The notes beneath the pieces were generated by a model. It searched no databases. It was not told the origin of the DNA and worked only from the letters and a program-made list of their open reading frames with translations. From Lactobacillus kullabergensis (GTDB taxonomy: Bacteria; Bacillota; Bacilli; Lactobacillales; Lactobacillaceae): a DNA stretch of 64,000 nucleotides. Each line of letters begins with the position of its first letter. Position 1 is the first letter of the stretch. Where the stretch lies: positions 820,817 to 884,816 of the forward strand of contig NZ_KQ033871.1 of assembly GCF_000967195.1 (NCBI RefSeq). The letters are read 5' to 3'. Position numbers and translations under genes: made by a program. Below are positions 49,461-58,420 of the stretch, in pieces.

Positions 49461-51230
49461 TTATTTAATGTATCCGACTTTATACCATAGGACATGCCCA
49501 TTATTATTTTCAGATGGTTTAAGGGAATAACCTGAAATGTGGTCGTTGATTGCTCTAATTTTGTATGAGTTAACTGTTGGAATCATATAAGCTTTATCAA
49601 AAATATACTGTTGCCAGTCATGAAAGACTTTAACACGGTATTTATGATCAAAAGCTTTTTGTGAATCCATTTCCTTAAGCAGTTTAGTATTTTCTGGTGT
49701 CACGAAACGATCATAGTTTGCTGCGGTGCTGTCACCATACATTCCATCCTGTGATGGTTCAGTAGACATATACCAACCAGTTTCAAACATATCAACCTGA
49801 GGGTCATCTTTGTTAAGTTTGTCGTAAAATGAATTTGTTTCCGTCAATCGCCCATTTAATAAATTAACATTTAGTCCTATTTTATGCCATTGCTGGATAT
49901 AATTTTGTATAATTGGACCTTGCGTTGGATCACCAGCTTTGGCCATAAATGTAATCTTTAAAGGTTTGCCATTAGGTTGTACACGCCATTTACCTTTTTT
50001 CTTATATCCGGCTTTATCAAGAATAGCGTTGGCCTTTTTTAAATTATAATCATAACCCTTAACATTTTTATTGAAATAGTCACCAAATTGAGGTGGAATT
50101 AGGGTGGTTATATGAAAAGTTAGTCCATGAGTATAATGTTTAGTGACCTCATCAACATTCATCGCATAACCAATTGCTCTGCGTAAAGACGTATTGTTCA
50201 TTTTGCTATTGTGATTCATAATGCTCTTATTGTGTTTGGCATCCCATTTACCTAATTTAAAGCCAATGAACCAGTATGAAAGAGGGACTTCTGCTATAAA
50301 CTTAACTTTTTTAGTATGCTTTACTTCATCCCATTGGGAATTCACAACATTGATGACGTCGAATTTATGACTCTTTATTGATTGCGATGATGAGTTAGGA
50401 GAAATCACCTGATAAATAATTCTATCTAGCTTGGGTTTACCACGCCAATAATATTTGTTTGGCACCCAAACAGCTGATTGTCCACGAACTAATTTTTCTA
50501 ACTTATAGGCACCGAAATACAAAGGCTTTTTCCTAATCTTATTAGATGACTGTAATTTGTTAAAAGGGACATCTTTTAAGTAATGATAAGGAGCTGTATA
50601 TTCTGAAAAATATCCATTTCCACTATTGTACATACCTGGTTTTAATTGCTTAAAGTGTAAAATGACTCTTCTGCCATTTTCACCATCAGGCATTTCAATG
50701 CCTGAAATAGATTTAGCTTTTCCTTCATGGTATTCTTTTAAGCCTTTAATAAGTTCAAACTGGCTGGAATACCTTTGTGAATCAGTACCTTTATTAGATA
50801 ATATTTCATATGGGTATTCCACATCCTTGGCCGTGACCTGTCGACCATCTGACCATCTAACTCCTTTTTTAACTACAATTGTAATTGTCTTATTTTTATT
50901 ATTAATCTTTAGGGTTGCAGGCCCTTTATTAGTGAAACGGTAATTATCATCTGTATCGAATAAGGATTCCGAACCAGGAGAGGAGATGTCAGCATCTGTA
51001 GCAGTTACTTGTAATTGATCAGAAAAAATACCTGTGAATGGTGTATCAGTCTGTAATGCTACTCTCACAGTACCGCCTTGTTTCGTTGGTTTTGAAGGCA
51101 TTTTTGCAGGAAATTTGCTTGCTTCTTTTGCGCTATTTTCTTGATTATTGCCGCTTTTACCGCAGGCCGTGAGGGCTAGAGCTGTAGCCGCCAAAATACC
51201 AATAGAGCTTAAAACATTGCTTTTTTTCAT
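49461..51230 (-). CDS. oppA: Peptide ABC transporter substrate-binding lipoprotein (OppA type)
   Basis: 589 residues with a lipoprotein signal: basic MKKSN, hydrophobic core and lipobox ALTAC (Cys 23). Then the SBP_bac_5 family fold (GGTVRVAL, FTNKGPATLKI...WSDGRQVTAKDVEYPYEIL, RRAIGYAMNVDEV). Binds peptides outside the cell and delivers them to an Opp permease. No oppBCDF genes are nearby, so it is an orphan here. It may feed the main Opp system or act as a signal-peptide receptor; not decidable from sequence. An IS lies 5 bp behind its stop. An extended -10 is upstream. Confidence 0.9.
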   Translation of the reverse strand: MKKSNVLSSIGILAATALALTACGKSGNNQENSAKEASKFPAKMPSKPTKQGGTVRVALQTDTPFTGIFSDQLQVTATDADISSPGSESLFDTDDNYRFTNKGPATLKINNKNKTITIVVKKGVRWSDGRQVTAKDVEYPYEILSNKGTDSQRYSSQFELIKGLKEYHEGKAKSISGIEMPDGENGRRVILHFKQLKPGMYNSGNGYFSEYTAPYHYLKDVPFNKLQSSNKIRKKPLYFGAYKLEKLVRGQSAVWVPNKYYWRGKPKLDRIIYQVISPNSSSQSIKSHKFDVINVVNSQWDEVKHTKKVKFIAEVPLSYWFIGFKLGKWDAKHNKSIMNHNSKMNNTSLRRAIGYAMNVDEVTKHYTHGLTFHITTLIPPQFGDYFNKNVKGYDYNLKKANAILDKAGYKKKGKWRVQPNGKPLKITFMAKAGDPTQGPIIQNYIQQWHKIGLNVNLLNGRLTETNSFYDKLNKDDPQVDMFETGWYMSTEPSQDGMYGDSTAANYDRFVTPENTKLLKEMDSQKAFDHKYRVKVFHDWQQYIFDKAYMIPTVNSYKIRAINDHISGYSLKPSENNNGHVLWYKVGYIK

Positions 51231-51279
51231 GATTCTTCATCCCTTATGAGTACTAGTTTATGATGATTTAACACATCAA

Positions 51280-51288
51280 ATGATACCA
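51280..51288 (-). promoter_or_regulatory. oppA promoter (extended -10)
   Basis: On the minus strand TGGTATCAT (51280-51288), about 50 bases before the ATG. A strong -35 is not seen. Confidence 0.6.
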
Positions 51289-51349
51289 CATTAAAGATAC
51301 ATTTTAAATATAATAAATAAAAATTAATTTTTTAATATAATTTCGATGA

Positions 51350-51384
51350 AAAAGGAGCTAAGCAGTTAAGGCATAGCTCCTTTA
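51350..51384 (-). terminator. dagK terminator
   Basis: AAAGGAGCTA (51351-51360) pairs perfectly with TAGCTCCTTT (51374-51383). Followed in the minus direction by TTTTTC. Confidence 0.85.
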
Positions 51385-51396
51385 ATTTATATTTTT

Positions 51397-52347
51397 TTAA
51401 CGCAATAAGTTAAAACTTGAAACAGAAAACTCAATATTAAAAGAATTTCTTTTTATTTCTTCGCCATCAACTTGAGCGAATTCTTTTTTTGTAGTAGTGA
51501 CTTTAATCTTTTCGGCTTCAAAATAGTGAAACTGTGGATCATTAACGTGTGAGCCGTCTTTAAGAAGATTAATAAATAATTTTACCAGTTTTGCCAGGCT
51601 AAATTTTTCTACTACAACGGTATCAATTTTGTGATTGTCAATTTTAGCACTGGGTAAAAGAGGAAGGCCGCCACCCAGGTACGGATGATTAGTAGTGGTA
51701 ACCATAAAAGCGTCATCAAAATAAATTTTGTGACCTTCTCGTTCAATTTCAACACCAAATGTGTCCTGTTTCGTAACAGTGGCTAGAACATTATAACCGT
51801 AAATTAGTTTTCCTTCGTTAAGTCGGTTTAATAGTTTTTTAAGTTTAGATATATTACTATTGTGGTTTACAAATGCATCAAAACCGATACCAAAGCTGTT
51901 TGCAAAATAATATTTTTTATCAATAGCGATATCTGGAAAAATAAAAGAACCACAATCAATTAAATCTGGTTTAAAGCCTTTTTTGAAATGCTCTAAAAGA
52001 ATTTGGGGATCATCAGTTAAACTAGCTGCACGAGCGAAATCATTGCCAGTTCCAGCCGGTAAGTAACCAATAGGTGTATTCGGATTGCTTGACCACTTAA
52101 TTCCGTTAAGAACCTCATTGAGCGATCCGTCACCGCCAATAACTAAAAGAACTTCATTTGGCAAATGTCTTTGATTACCATAATCCTGCGCTATACGAAT
52201 TGCTTCTCCAGCATAATTGCTTTTTTTAAGGTCAAAATTTATATTTTCATTAATTAGTATAGATTTTGTTTGCTCAAGAACTTTTTTAGCGTGACCATTG
52301 CCAGCTACTTCATTAACCAAAAGATGTATTTTTAATTTGTTATTCAT
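51397..52347 (-). CDS. dagK: Diacylglycerol kinase (DagK/YegS family lipid kinase)
   Basis: 316 residues: LLVNEVAGNGHAKK, the ATP-site GGDGSLNEVLNGI, PAGTGNDFARA and the C-terminal Ig-like half with NHPYLGGGLPLLPSA and AQVDGE. Phosphorylates diacylglycerol released by lipoteichoic-acid synthesis. Own terminator; promoter between it and rnjA not clear. Confidence 0.92.
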   Translation of the reverse strand: MNNKLKIHLLVNEVAGNGHAKKVLEQTKSILINENINFDLKKSNYAGEAIRIAQDYGNQRHLPNEVLLVIGGDGSLNEVLNGIKWSSNPNTPIGYLPAGTGNDFARAASLTDDPQILLEHFKKGFKPDLIDCGSFIFPDIAIDKKYYFANSFGIGFDAFVNHNSNISKLKKLLNRLNEGKLIYGYNVLATVTKQDTFGVEIEREGHKIYFDDAFMVTTTNHPYLGGGLPLLPSAKIDNHKIDTVVVEKFSLAKLVKLFINLLKDGSHVNDPQFHYFEAEKIKVTTTKKEFAQVDGEEIKRNSFNIEFSVSSFNLLR

Positions 52348-52365
52348 ATATACTATTCATTATAT

Positions 52366-52391
52366 AAAAAAGCCCTGTAAAATGGGCTTTT
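52366..52391 (-). terminator. rnjA terminator
   Basis: AAAGCCC (52369-52375) pairs with GGGCTTT (52384-52390), with T-run in the minus direction. Confidence 0.75.
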
Positions 52392-52393
52392 GC

Positions 52394-54073
52394 TTATTTT
52401 TTCTCAACTAACATTGGTAAAATCATCGGCCGTCTTTTAGTTTTAGAATACAGGAAATCAGAAAGATTAGCAATAATTGCATTGCGAATTACGCTGTCTT
52501 TAGGATGATCCATTTTGTCCATTTCTGATTTAATAATATGGTAAATATGTTTCTGAGCCTGATTGATTAGTTCAGTAGATTCGCGCATATAGACAAATCC
52601 CCGACTTAAGACATCAGGCCCTGCTAAGACGCGCTTGTGCTTGTAATCGACTGTAGCGACAACGACAACAAGTCCATCTTCAGATAAAACCTGGCGATCA
52701 TGAACAACTACATTACCAACATCAGCTGTGCCTGAAGTATCAACGTATACGTCACCTGCTGGAATATGACCGGCTATTCTTGAACCCTCTGGACCAAAAC
52801 AAACAACTTCACCATTTTCTAAAACGAAAGTATTATCAGCAGGGACTCCAGCTGCTTGAGCCAGTTCAGTGTGGATGACTTGCATGCGGTATTCGCCGTG
52901 AACAGGAATCATATATTTGGGTTTAGTTAAGCGAACCATCATTTTTAGTTCTTCTTGGCCACCATGACCTGAAGTATGAACATTATTGATTCGGCCGTGA
53001 ACAACGCTAGCGCCACCCTCCATTAATTTATTAATTAAATGGTTAACGCTCAAAGTATTTCCAGGAATTGGGTTTGATGAAAATATAACCGTGTCACCAG
53101 GCTGTAAACTAATTTGTCGGTGCGTGCCATTAGCTATTCTTGAAAGAGCAGCTAAAGGTTCACCTTGAGATCCGGTACATAAAATCATAACTTCTTCTGC
53201 AGGAGTATGGTTTATTTCGTTAGCATCAACAATTAAGCCGTCAGGTACATTTAAATAGCCTAGATCAATGCCATTTTGCACTCCGTTTTCCATACTACGC
53301 CCGAAAATTGCGACTTTGCGACCTGTATCTTTGGCTGCTTGGATAGCAGTTGAAACACGATAGAGGTTAGATGCGAAAGTTGCAAAAATTATTCTTCCAT
53401 GTATCCCAGTAATAATGTCATGTAAGGATTTAGCAACAAAACGTTCAGACTTAGTAAATTGGCTGACTTCAGCATTAGTCGAATCTGATAGTAGTGCCAA
53501 AACTCCTTCATTGCCTAATTGAGCCATTTTTTGAAAATCTGGAGCAGGTTGGTTCATTACAGGCGTTAAATCAAATTTAAAATCTCCTGTAAATACGACT
53601 GCACCAAGTGGGGTATGTACGGCTATACCTAAAGTGTCAGGAATCGAGTGAGTTGTTCTGAAGAAAGTAACCGTCAACTTCTTGAATTTAAGAACAGTGT
53701 CTTCGTGTTCTTCATGTAATTCTGTAGTCCTCAGAATGCCGTGTTCTTCAAGTTTTCCTTTGATTAAAGCAAGCGCGAAAGGTGTGGCATATACCGGAAT
53801 TTCCGGAATCTTTTCAAGTAAGAAGGGGATCCCGCCAATGTGGTCTTCATGTCCGTGACTGACAACTAGAGCTTTAATTTTTTTGCGATTTTTTATCAAA
53901 TAAGAATAATCAGAAATCACATAATTAATACCAAGGAGGTCATCCTCAGGAAACTTAATACCACAATCCATGATAATGATTTCGTCTTGATATTGTACAC
54001 AGTACATATTTTTGCCAATTTCGTGCAACCCCCCGATTGCAACTACAGCAACTTCATTATTTTTAATACGCAC
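52394..54073 (-). CDS. rnjA: Ribonuclease J1
   Basis: 559 residues, metallo-beta-lactamase fold with VVSHGHEDHIGGIPFLL, then beta-CASP motifs (DSTNAE, HGRINNVHTSGHGGQEELKMMVRL, IPVHGEYR). The C-terminal domain is that of RNase J. 5'-3' exonuclease and endonuclease for mRNA decay and rRNA maturation. It follows rpoY by 5 bases, the arrangement known for J1 rather than J2. ATG start. Confidence 0.95.
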   Translation of the reverse strand: MRIKNNEVAVVAIGGLHEIGKNMYCVQYQDEIIIMDCGIKFPEDDLLGINYVISDYSYLIKNRKKIKALVVSHGHEDHIGGIPFLLEKIPEIPVYATPFALALIKGKLEEHGILRTTELHEEHEDTVLKFKKLTVTFFRTTHSIPDTLGIAVHTPLGAVVFTGDFKFDLTPVMNQPAPDFQKMAQLGNEGVLALLSDSTNAEVSQFTKSERFVAKSLHDIITGIHGRIIFATFASNLYRVSTAIQAAKDTGRKVAIFGRSMENGVQNGIDLGYLNVPDGLIVDANEINHTPAEEVMILCTGSQGEPLAALSRIANGTHRQISLQPGDTVIFSSNPIPGNTLSVNHLINKLMEGGASVVHGRINNVHTSGHGGQEELKMMVRLTKPKYMIPVHGEYRMQVIHTELAQAAGVPADNTFVLENGEVVCFGPEGSRIAGHIPAGDVYVDTSGTADVGNVVVHDRQVLSEDGLVVVVATVDYKHKRVLAGPDVLSRGFVYMRESTELINQAQKHIYHIIKSEMDKMDHPKDSVIRNAIIANLSDFLYSKTKRRPMILPMLVEKK

Positions 54074-54078
54074 AGAGA

Positions 54079-54303
54079 CTACTTCTTACTCTCAAAAGTG
54101 GTTAATTTAAAATCGGCGTGCTCTTTTTCGTAAGTTAACGAATTGCCAGCCAATTCTTGGATGAGTTCAATATTATAGGGGGTATTTTCCTCAACCATTG
54201 TTCTTGCGGCCACCATGTTGTCGGCCTCAAGATAAAGAGTTTGGGTTGTTTCCCGTCTAGGATTGACAACCTTGTCTTTTTGATACAAAACTTTGTAGAT
54301 CAT
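54079..54303 (-). CDS. rpoY: RNA polymerase epsilon subunit RpoY
   Basis: 74 residues matching the small epsilon subunit: [24 protein letters not shown]...A...[12 protein letters not shown].....N.L.YEKE. Binds RNA polymerase in low-GC Gram-positives. Co-transcribed with rnjA. AAGGAG before the ATG. Confidence 0.93.
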   Translation of the reverse strand: MIYKVLYQKDKVVNPRRETTQTLYLEADNMVAARTMVEENTPYNIELIQELAGNSLTYEKEHADFKLTTFESKK

Positions 54304-54343
54304 ATTTGTATTCTCCTTATTCAGTTAATAAAACGTTCTAATT

Positions 54344-54365
54344 TTGGATAACATAAAGTATCCAA
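54344..54365 (-). other. Hairpin in rpoY-rnjA leader
   Basis: TTGGATA (54344-54350) pairs with TATCCAA (54359-54365) 40 bases upstream of rpoY; no T-run, so not a terminator. Role unknown; may affect mRNA stability. Confidence 0.45.
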
Positions 54366-54380
54366 TAGCTAGTAAAATTC

Positions 54381-54389
54381 TACCATACA
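54381..54389 (-). promoter_or_regulatory. rpoY-rnjA promoter (extended -10)
   Basis: On the minus strand TGGTAGAAT, an extended -10 with a possible weak ATACTT/TATACT -35, about 78 bases before the ATG. Confidence 0.5.
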
Positions 54390-54436
54390 TGCAAAAACAA
54401 GTATAGAATCAAGTTTTGCCGGCTTTATTAAAAAAA

Positions 54437-54460
54437 CCGTCAAAGCAATAAAATGACGGC
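54437..54460 (-). terminator. def terminator
   Basis: CCGTCA (54437-54442) pairs with TGACGG (54454-54459), T-run in the minus direction. Confidence 0.75.
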
Positions 54461-54480
54461 CAAAAATCTTTTTAATTAAA

Positions 54481-55035
54481 TTAATAAATGACTATAGTAT
54501 CTTCAGCCAATTTAAATGGATCTTGCTTATTGATTCGGTCATAAAAAAGATGTCCCCGTAAATGTTCGATTTCATGAGATGCAACAATTGCTGGGTAGTC
54601 TTTTAAGCGAATAGTTTTTTCTTCACCAGCTACAGTATAATAATGAATTTTTAATTTATCAGGACGAGGCACATAACCATCGATTACCTTGTCTACACTC
54701 AGGCATCCTTCACCTTCACTTAAGCAAGCTTGTCTCACGGATTCGGATAAAATTTCAGGATTGACAAAAGTTTCCTTAAAAACAATATCGCCCTTGTCAT
54801 TTGGTACCAGTAAGGAGGCCATTTGAACGCTTTCACCAACTTGTGGGGCAGCTAAACCTACGCCGGCACGCAATTGATGTTTTTCTGCGATTTTTGGATC
54901 TTGCGAATTAACTAGATATTCCATCATTTCTTTAGCCAAATTTTGATAGTGTTCGCTTAACGGAAAAGTTAGTGGTTTAGCTACTTTGCGCAATACTGGG
55001 TTACCGTCACGGGTAATATCTTTCATTAAAATCAA
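54481..55035 (-). CDS. def: Peptide deformylase
   Basis: 184 residues with the three PDF motifs: [11 protein letters not shown] (motif 1), EGCLSV (metal Cys) and HEIEHLRG (HExxH). The Asp usual in the third motif (HEIDH) is Glu here. Metal ligands and the catalytic Glu are kept, so activity is expected. Removes the formyl group from new proteins. TTG 55035 chosen because GAGTGA lies about 8 bases upstream; ATG 55026 is further from it. Transcribed alone. Confidence 0.92.
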   Translation of the reverse strand: MILMKDITRDGNPVLRKVAKPLTFPLSEHYQNLAKEMMEYLVNSQDPKIAEKHQLRAGVGLAAPQVGESVQMASLLVPNDKGDIVFKETFVNPEILSESVRQACLSEGEGCLSVDKVIDGYVPRPDKLKIHYYTVAGEEKTIRLKDYPAIVASHEIEHLRGHLFYDRINKQDPFKLAEDTIVIY

Positions 55036-55110
55036 TTACATTCACTCTTTCATAAAAGTTTATAGCTATATTTGTAACATAAAATAAACTAATTTGTCTG
55101 CTTTTTATTC

Positions 55111-55116
55111 TATACT
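55111..55116 (+). promoter_or_regulatory. Possible -10 before the 32-codon ORF
   Basis: TATACT at 55111-55116. The only -35-like match, CTAATT, is poor. Low certainty. Confidence 0.35.
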
Positions 55117-55147
55117 AAATTTTTAATTTGAAAAAGAGGGATAAACG

Positions 55148-55246
55148 TTGACCCTTAAACAGTTAGGTGGTAAAATCAATGAGCGTAAATATACAGATAT
55201 GAAACACTTCGATCAGCATGTTTTTGACGTGCCGCCGAAACTGTGA
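55148..55246 (+). CDS. Putative 32-codon small ORF before typA
   Basis: TTG at 55148, stop TGA at 55244-55246. Product begins MTLKQLGGKINERKYTDMKH and ends DVPPKL, charged, with no membrane helix or signal. AAGAGGGA lies 8-9 bases before the TTG. The stop codon sits in the 5' arm of an intrinsic terminator, so the ORF ends where the transcript would. I do not recognise the protein. It could be a real small protein or a leader peptide controlling typA. No start better than TTG is available. Confidence 0.5.
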   Translation: MTLKQLGGKINERKYTDMKHFDQHVFDVPPKL

Positions 55247-55267
55247 CCACGTCACAGTTTTTTTATT
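55238..55267 (+). terminator. Terminator upstream of typA
   Basis: AAACTGTGA (55238-55246) pairs perfectly with TCACAGTTT (55252-55260), followed by TTTTATT. It is only 8 bases before the typA ribosome site region (GGAGGAGG at 55275), so typA needs readthrough or a promoter that I cannot find. Confidence 0.85.
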
Positions 55268-55289
55268 GAGGAGTGGAGGAGGAATACTT

Positions 55290-57131
55290 TTGTCAGAAAA
55301 AAGAAGAAACGATATTAGGAATATAGCTATCATAGCGCACGTTGACCATGGTAAAACTACTTTGGTTAACCAATTGTTGAAACAATCCGACACTCTCCCT
55401 GAACACATGGCTTTGGAAGATCGTGCAATGGATTCAAATGATATTGAACGTGAACGTGGTATAACTATTTTATCTAAAAACACTGCGGTTAAATATGGTG
55501 ATACTACTATTAATATTTTGGATACTCCGGGACATGCCGATTTCGGTGGCGAAGTTGAGAGAATCATGCATATGGTAGACGGTGCTTTATTATTGGTTGA
55601 TGCTTATGAAGGCACTATGCCACAAACTCGTTTCGTACTTAAGAAGGCATTAGAAGCAGGAGTAAAGCCAATTGTAGTCATCAATAAAATTGATCGTCCT
55701 GGCGCACGTCCTAAAGAGGTTCTTGACGAAGTTCTTGAATTATTTATTGAATTAGGAGCAAACGATGAGCAGCTTGACTTCCCAGTTGTTTACGCTTCAG
55801 CTTTAAATGGTACTACTTCTTATGATCCTGATCCGTCAAAACAGGAAGAAACCATGAATCCTATTTTTGACACTATTATTAAATCTATTCCTGCACCAAT
55901 CGATAATTCTGATGATCCTTTGCAATTTCAAATTACAATGCTTGACTGGGATGACTATGTTGGCCGTATAGGTGTTGGTCGGATTTATCGCGGGCGAGTT
56001 AAAGTTGGCGATAATATCACTGTTATGAAACGTGATGGTTCTACTCAGAACTTTAGGGTTACCAAACTGTTCGGTTTCTTTGGGTTGAAGCGTAATGAAA
56101 TCACTGAGGCAAAAGCAGGCGATATTATTGCCATTAGCGGAATTAACGATATTTTTGTTGGTGAAACTATTGCTTCGGCTGAAAATCCAGAGGCTTTACC
56201 TCTTCTTAAGATTGATCCACCTACACTGCAAATGGATTTTGTTGCTAATGATTCACCATTTTCCGGTCGTGAAGGTGACAAAGTAACGCCAAAGAAGTTG
56301 GAAGATCGTTTAATTAAGCAAACCCGAACTGATGTATCCTTAAAAGTTGAGCCTACAGATCAGTTAAATGCTTGGACTGTTTCAGGTCGTGGTGAGCTTC
56401 ACCTTTCAATTTTGGTTGAAGAAATGCGTCGTGAAGGTTTTGAATTGCAATTATCGAGACCAAAGGTTATTTACCGTGAAATTGATGGTAAAATGTGTGA
56501 ACCATTTGAAGCTGTTCAAGTGGATACTCCTGACGAGTATGTTGGTTCTGTCATTGATTCACTTTCTCAAAGAAAAGGAGAAATGAAAAACATGGCGTCC
56601 ACAGGTAACAATCAAACTCGGCTTGACTTTTTAGTTCCTTCACGTGGGCTTATTGGTTATAACAATGAATTTATGTCCCAAACCGGTGGATACGGCATTA
56701 TGAACCATAGTTTTGATTCGTATAAACCCGTTGTTAAGAATTGGGAACCGGGTCGTCAAAATGGTGCTTTAGTTTCCATTAGTCAGGGCAAATCAACCAC
56801 GTATTCTTTGCAAACAGTTGAACAACGAGGTGAATTGTTTATTGGTGCAGGTGTTGAAGTTTATGAGGGAATGATTGTAGGCCAGTCATCAAGAGATCGT
56901 GATATTGCTGTTAATGTTATCAAAGGTAAAAATTTAACCAATACTCGTGCTGCTGGGAAAGATCACGCTGCTGCAATTAGAACTCCTAAGACTTTAACTC
57001 TTGAAGAAGCTATTGAATTCTTAAATGATGATGAATATTGTGAAGTAACTCCTGATTCAATCAGATTAAGAAAGAAAATTTTAAATACTTCTGAAAGACA
57101 AAAAGCAGATAAAAGACGCAATAAAAAATAA
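55290..57131 (+). CDS. typA: GTPase TypA/BipA
   Basis: 613 residues: G1 HVDHGKTTLVNQLL, the G2/G3 region (RGITILSKNTAV, DTPGHADFGGEVERIM), G4 NKIDRPGARP, translation-factor domain 2, then domains III/V and a C-terminal extension specific to BipA. Ribosome-associated GTPase used at low temperature or stress. Start TTG 55290 is backed by GGAGGAGG seven bases upstream; upstream starts lie in the terminator. Confidence 0.97.
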   Translation: MSEKRRNDIRNIAIIAHVDHGKTTLVNQLLKQSDTLPEHMALEDRAMDSNDIERERGITILSKNTAVKYGDTTINILDTPGHADFGGEVERIMHMVDGALLLVDAYEGTMPQTRFVLKKALEAGVKPIVVINKIDRPGARPKEVLDEVLELFIELGANDEQLDFPVVYASALNGTTSYDPDPSKQEETMNPIFDTIIKSIPAPIDNSDDPLQFQITMLDWDDYVGRIGVGRIYRGRVKVGDNITVMKRDGSTQNFRVTKLFGFFGLKRNEITEAKAGDIIAISGINDIFVGETIASAENPEALPLLKIDPPTLQMDFVANDSPFSGREGDKVTPKKLEDRLIKQTRTDVSLKVEPTDQLNAWTVSGRGELHLSILVEEMRREGFELQLSRPKVIYREIDGKMCEPFEAVQVDTPDEYVGSVIDSLSQRKGEMKNMASTGNNQTRLDFLVPSRGLIGYNNEFMSQTGGYGIMNHSFDSYKPVVKNWEPGRQNGALVSISQGKSTTYSLQTVEQRGELFIGAGVEVYEGMIVGQSSRDRDIAVNVIKGKNLTNTRAAGKDHAAAIRTPKTLTLEEAIEFLNDDEYCEVTPDSIRLRKKILNTSERQKADKRRNKK

Positions 57132-57145
57132 ATAATTTTTTTAAG

Positions 57146-57178
57146 AAGGGCACTCACTGATGAAGTGGTGCCCTTTTT
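57146..57178 (+). terminator. typA terminator
   Basis: AAGGGCAC-t-CAC (57146-57157) pairs with GTG-GTGCCC (57165-57173) with a one-base bulge, then TTTTTG. Confidence 0.8.
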
Positions 57179-57232
57179 GTTTTATAATGCTTATAATAAA
57201 GGTTAATTTATTACAGAAGGAGAGGTCGGCTA

Positions 57233-58420
57233 GTGCGGCAAAAACTTCACCATTTAAATTACAATATTTTTTTGCCCTATATCTTGTTAGTGGTCTTTGG
57301 AATAGTGATGGTCTATTCTGCTAGCTCGGATATCTTGCTTGTAAATGGGTTTAATCCGGCAGTTTACGGTATTCGCCAAGCCGTGTACGCTTTTTTTGCG
57401 GTTTTTATTTTCTGTGCTCTCTGCTTTTTTTTAAAACTCTATATTTTCAAAAGTCGGAAGTTTGTCGTTTGGTTTCTTGGGATCAGCATTTTATTACTTT
57501 TTTATTTGATTTGCTTGAAAATTTTCAAAGGTTCTGATGCTGCCGTCAATGGTTCTGTAGGTTGGATTGATTTAAAAATAATAAAAATTCAGCCTTTAGA
57601 AATTGCCAAATTATCCCTAATAATCTATTTAGCTTATTTTTTAGATCGACATGATGGGTCTTTTAAGAAAGGGCAAATTATTCAAAATTTATCCAGACCA
57701 GCAATTTTAGCTGCTTTTATGATGTTTTTGGTAATTCTCGAACCTGATTTTGGAGGTACCGCTGTTTTGGCAATGATCGTCATTGTCATGTTCTCAGTTT
57801 CTGGTGTGCCTGCAAAAAACGCAGTTTTATGTCTTATTGGAATTGCAGTTGGAGTATACCTGCTCGTTTTCCTGATTATTAAATGGAATCCTGAATTTCT
57901 GCAAAATAAGTACCAGTACCGTCGTTTTCTTTCTTTTCTTCACCCATTTGAACTGGAGCAAAAAGGCGGAGCACAACTGGTTAATTCATATTATGCTATT
58001 CATAATGGTGGCTTGTTTGGTGTAGGTCTGGGTAACAGCATGCAAAAAAGAGGATATTTGCCTGAGCCTTATACAGACTTCATTTTAGCAGTAATTGCAG
58101 AAGAAATAGGGGTTATTGGTGCTCTAGTTGTGACAGGCCTAATTTTTTATTTAATATGGAGTATTATGGAAGTTGGTATTCATGCCAGTTCACAATTTAA
58201 TGCCTTAGTATGTTTTGGAGTGGCTACCATTATTTTTACGCAGACAGTTTTTAATGTGGGTGCTGTGCTTGGATTGTTGCCTATAACAGGGGTAACTTTA
58301 CCGTTTATTTCTTATGGTGGATCGTCTTTAATAATTTTGTCGGCAGCTATTGGCATCGTTTTGAATATTTCAGCAAATGAACGAATTAAAAATGAAGAAA
58401 GGTTTGCAAATGAGCATTGA
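57233..58420 (+). CDS. ftsW: Septal lipid II polymerase FtsW (SEDS glycosyltransferase)
   Basis: 395 residues, ten or so membrane spans, SEDS family: MVYSASS near the start, GSVGWIDLKIIKIQPLEIAKLSLI (QP.E..K), EPDFGGTAVL (catalytic Asp), RRFLSFLHPF, GGLFGVGLGNSMQKRGYLPEPYTDFILAVIAEEIG and ITGVTLPFISYGGSSLI. Works with PBP2B. FtsW versus RodA cannot be settled from sequence alone; location after typA favours FtsW. GTG start, GGAGAGG site. -10-like TATAAT at 57191 and 57200. Confidence 0.88.
   Translation: MRQKLHHLNYNIFLPYILLVVFGIVMVYSASSDILLVNGFNPAVYGIRQAVYAFFAVFIFCALCFFLKLYIFKSRKFVVWFLGISILLLFYLICLKIFKGSDAAVNGSVGWIDLKIIKIQPLEIAKLSLIIYLAYFLDRHDGSFKKGQIIQNLSRPAILAAFMMFLVILEPDFGGTAVLAMIVIVMFSVSGVPAKNAVLCLIGIAVGVYLLVFLIIKWNPEFLQNKYQYRRFLSFLHPFELEQKGGAQLVNSYYAIHNGGLFGVGLGNSMQKRGYLPEPYTDFILAVIAEEIGVIGALVVTGLIFYLIWSIMEVGIHASSQFNALVCFGVATIIFTQTVFNVGAVLGLLPITGVTLPFISYGGSSLIILSAAIGIVLNISANERIKNEERFANEH

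Noticed and set aside
55158-55180. GGTGGTAAAATC looked like a T-box antiterminator before typA
   Set aside because: No match to the GTACC part, no stem I or specifier, and typA is not an amino-acid gene. It lies inside the 32-codon ORF.
55163-55567. 134-codon minus ORF opposite typA
   Set aside because: Antisense shadow of a conserved GTPase; no ribosome site or family signal.
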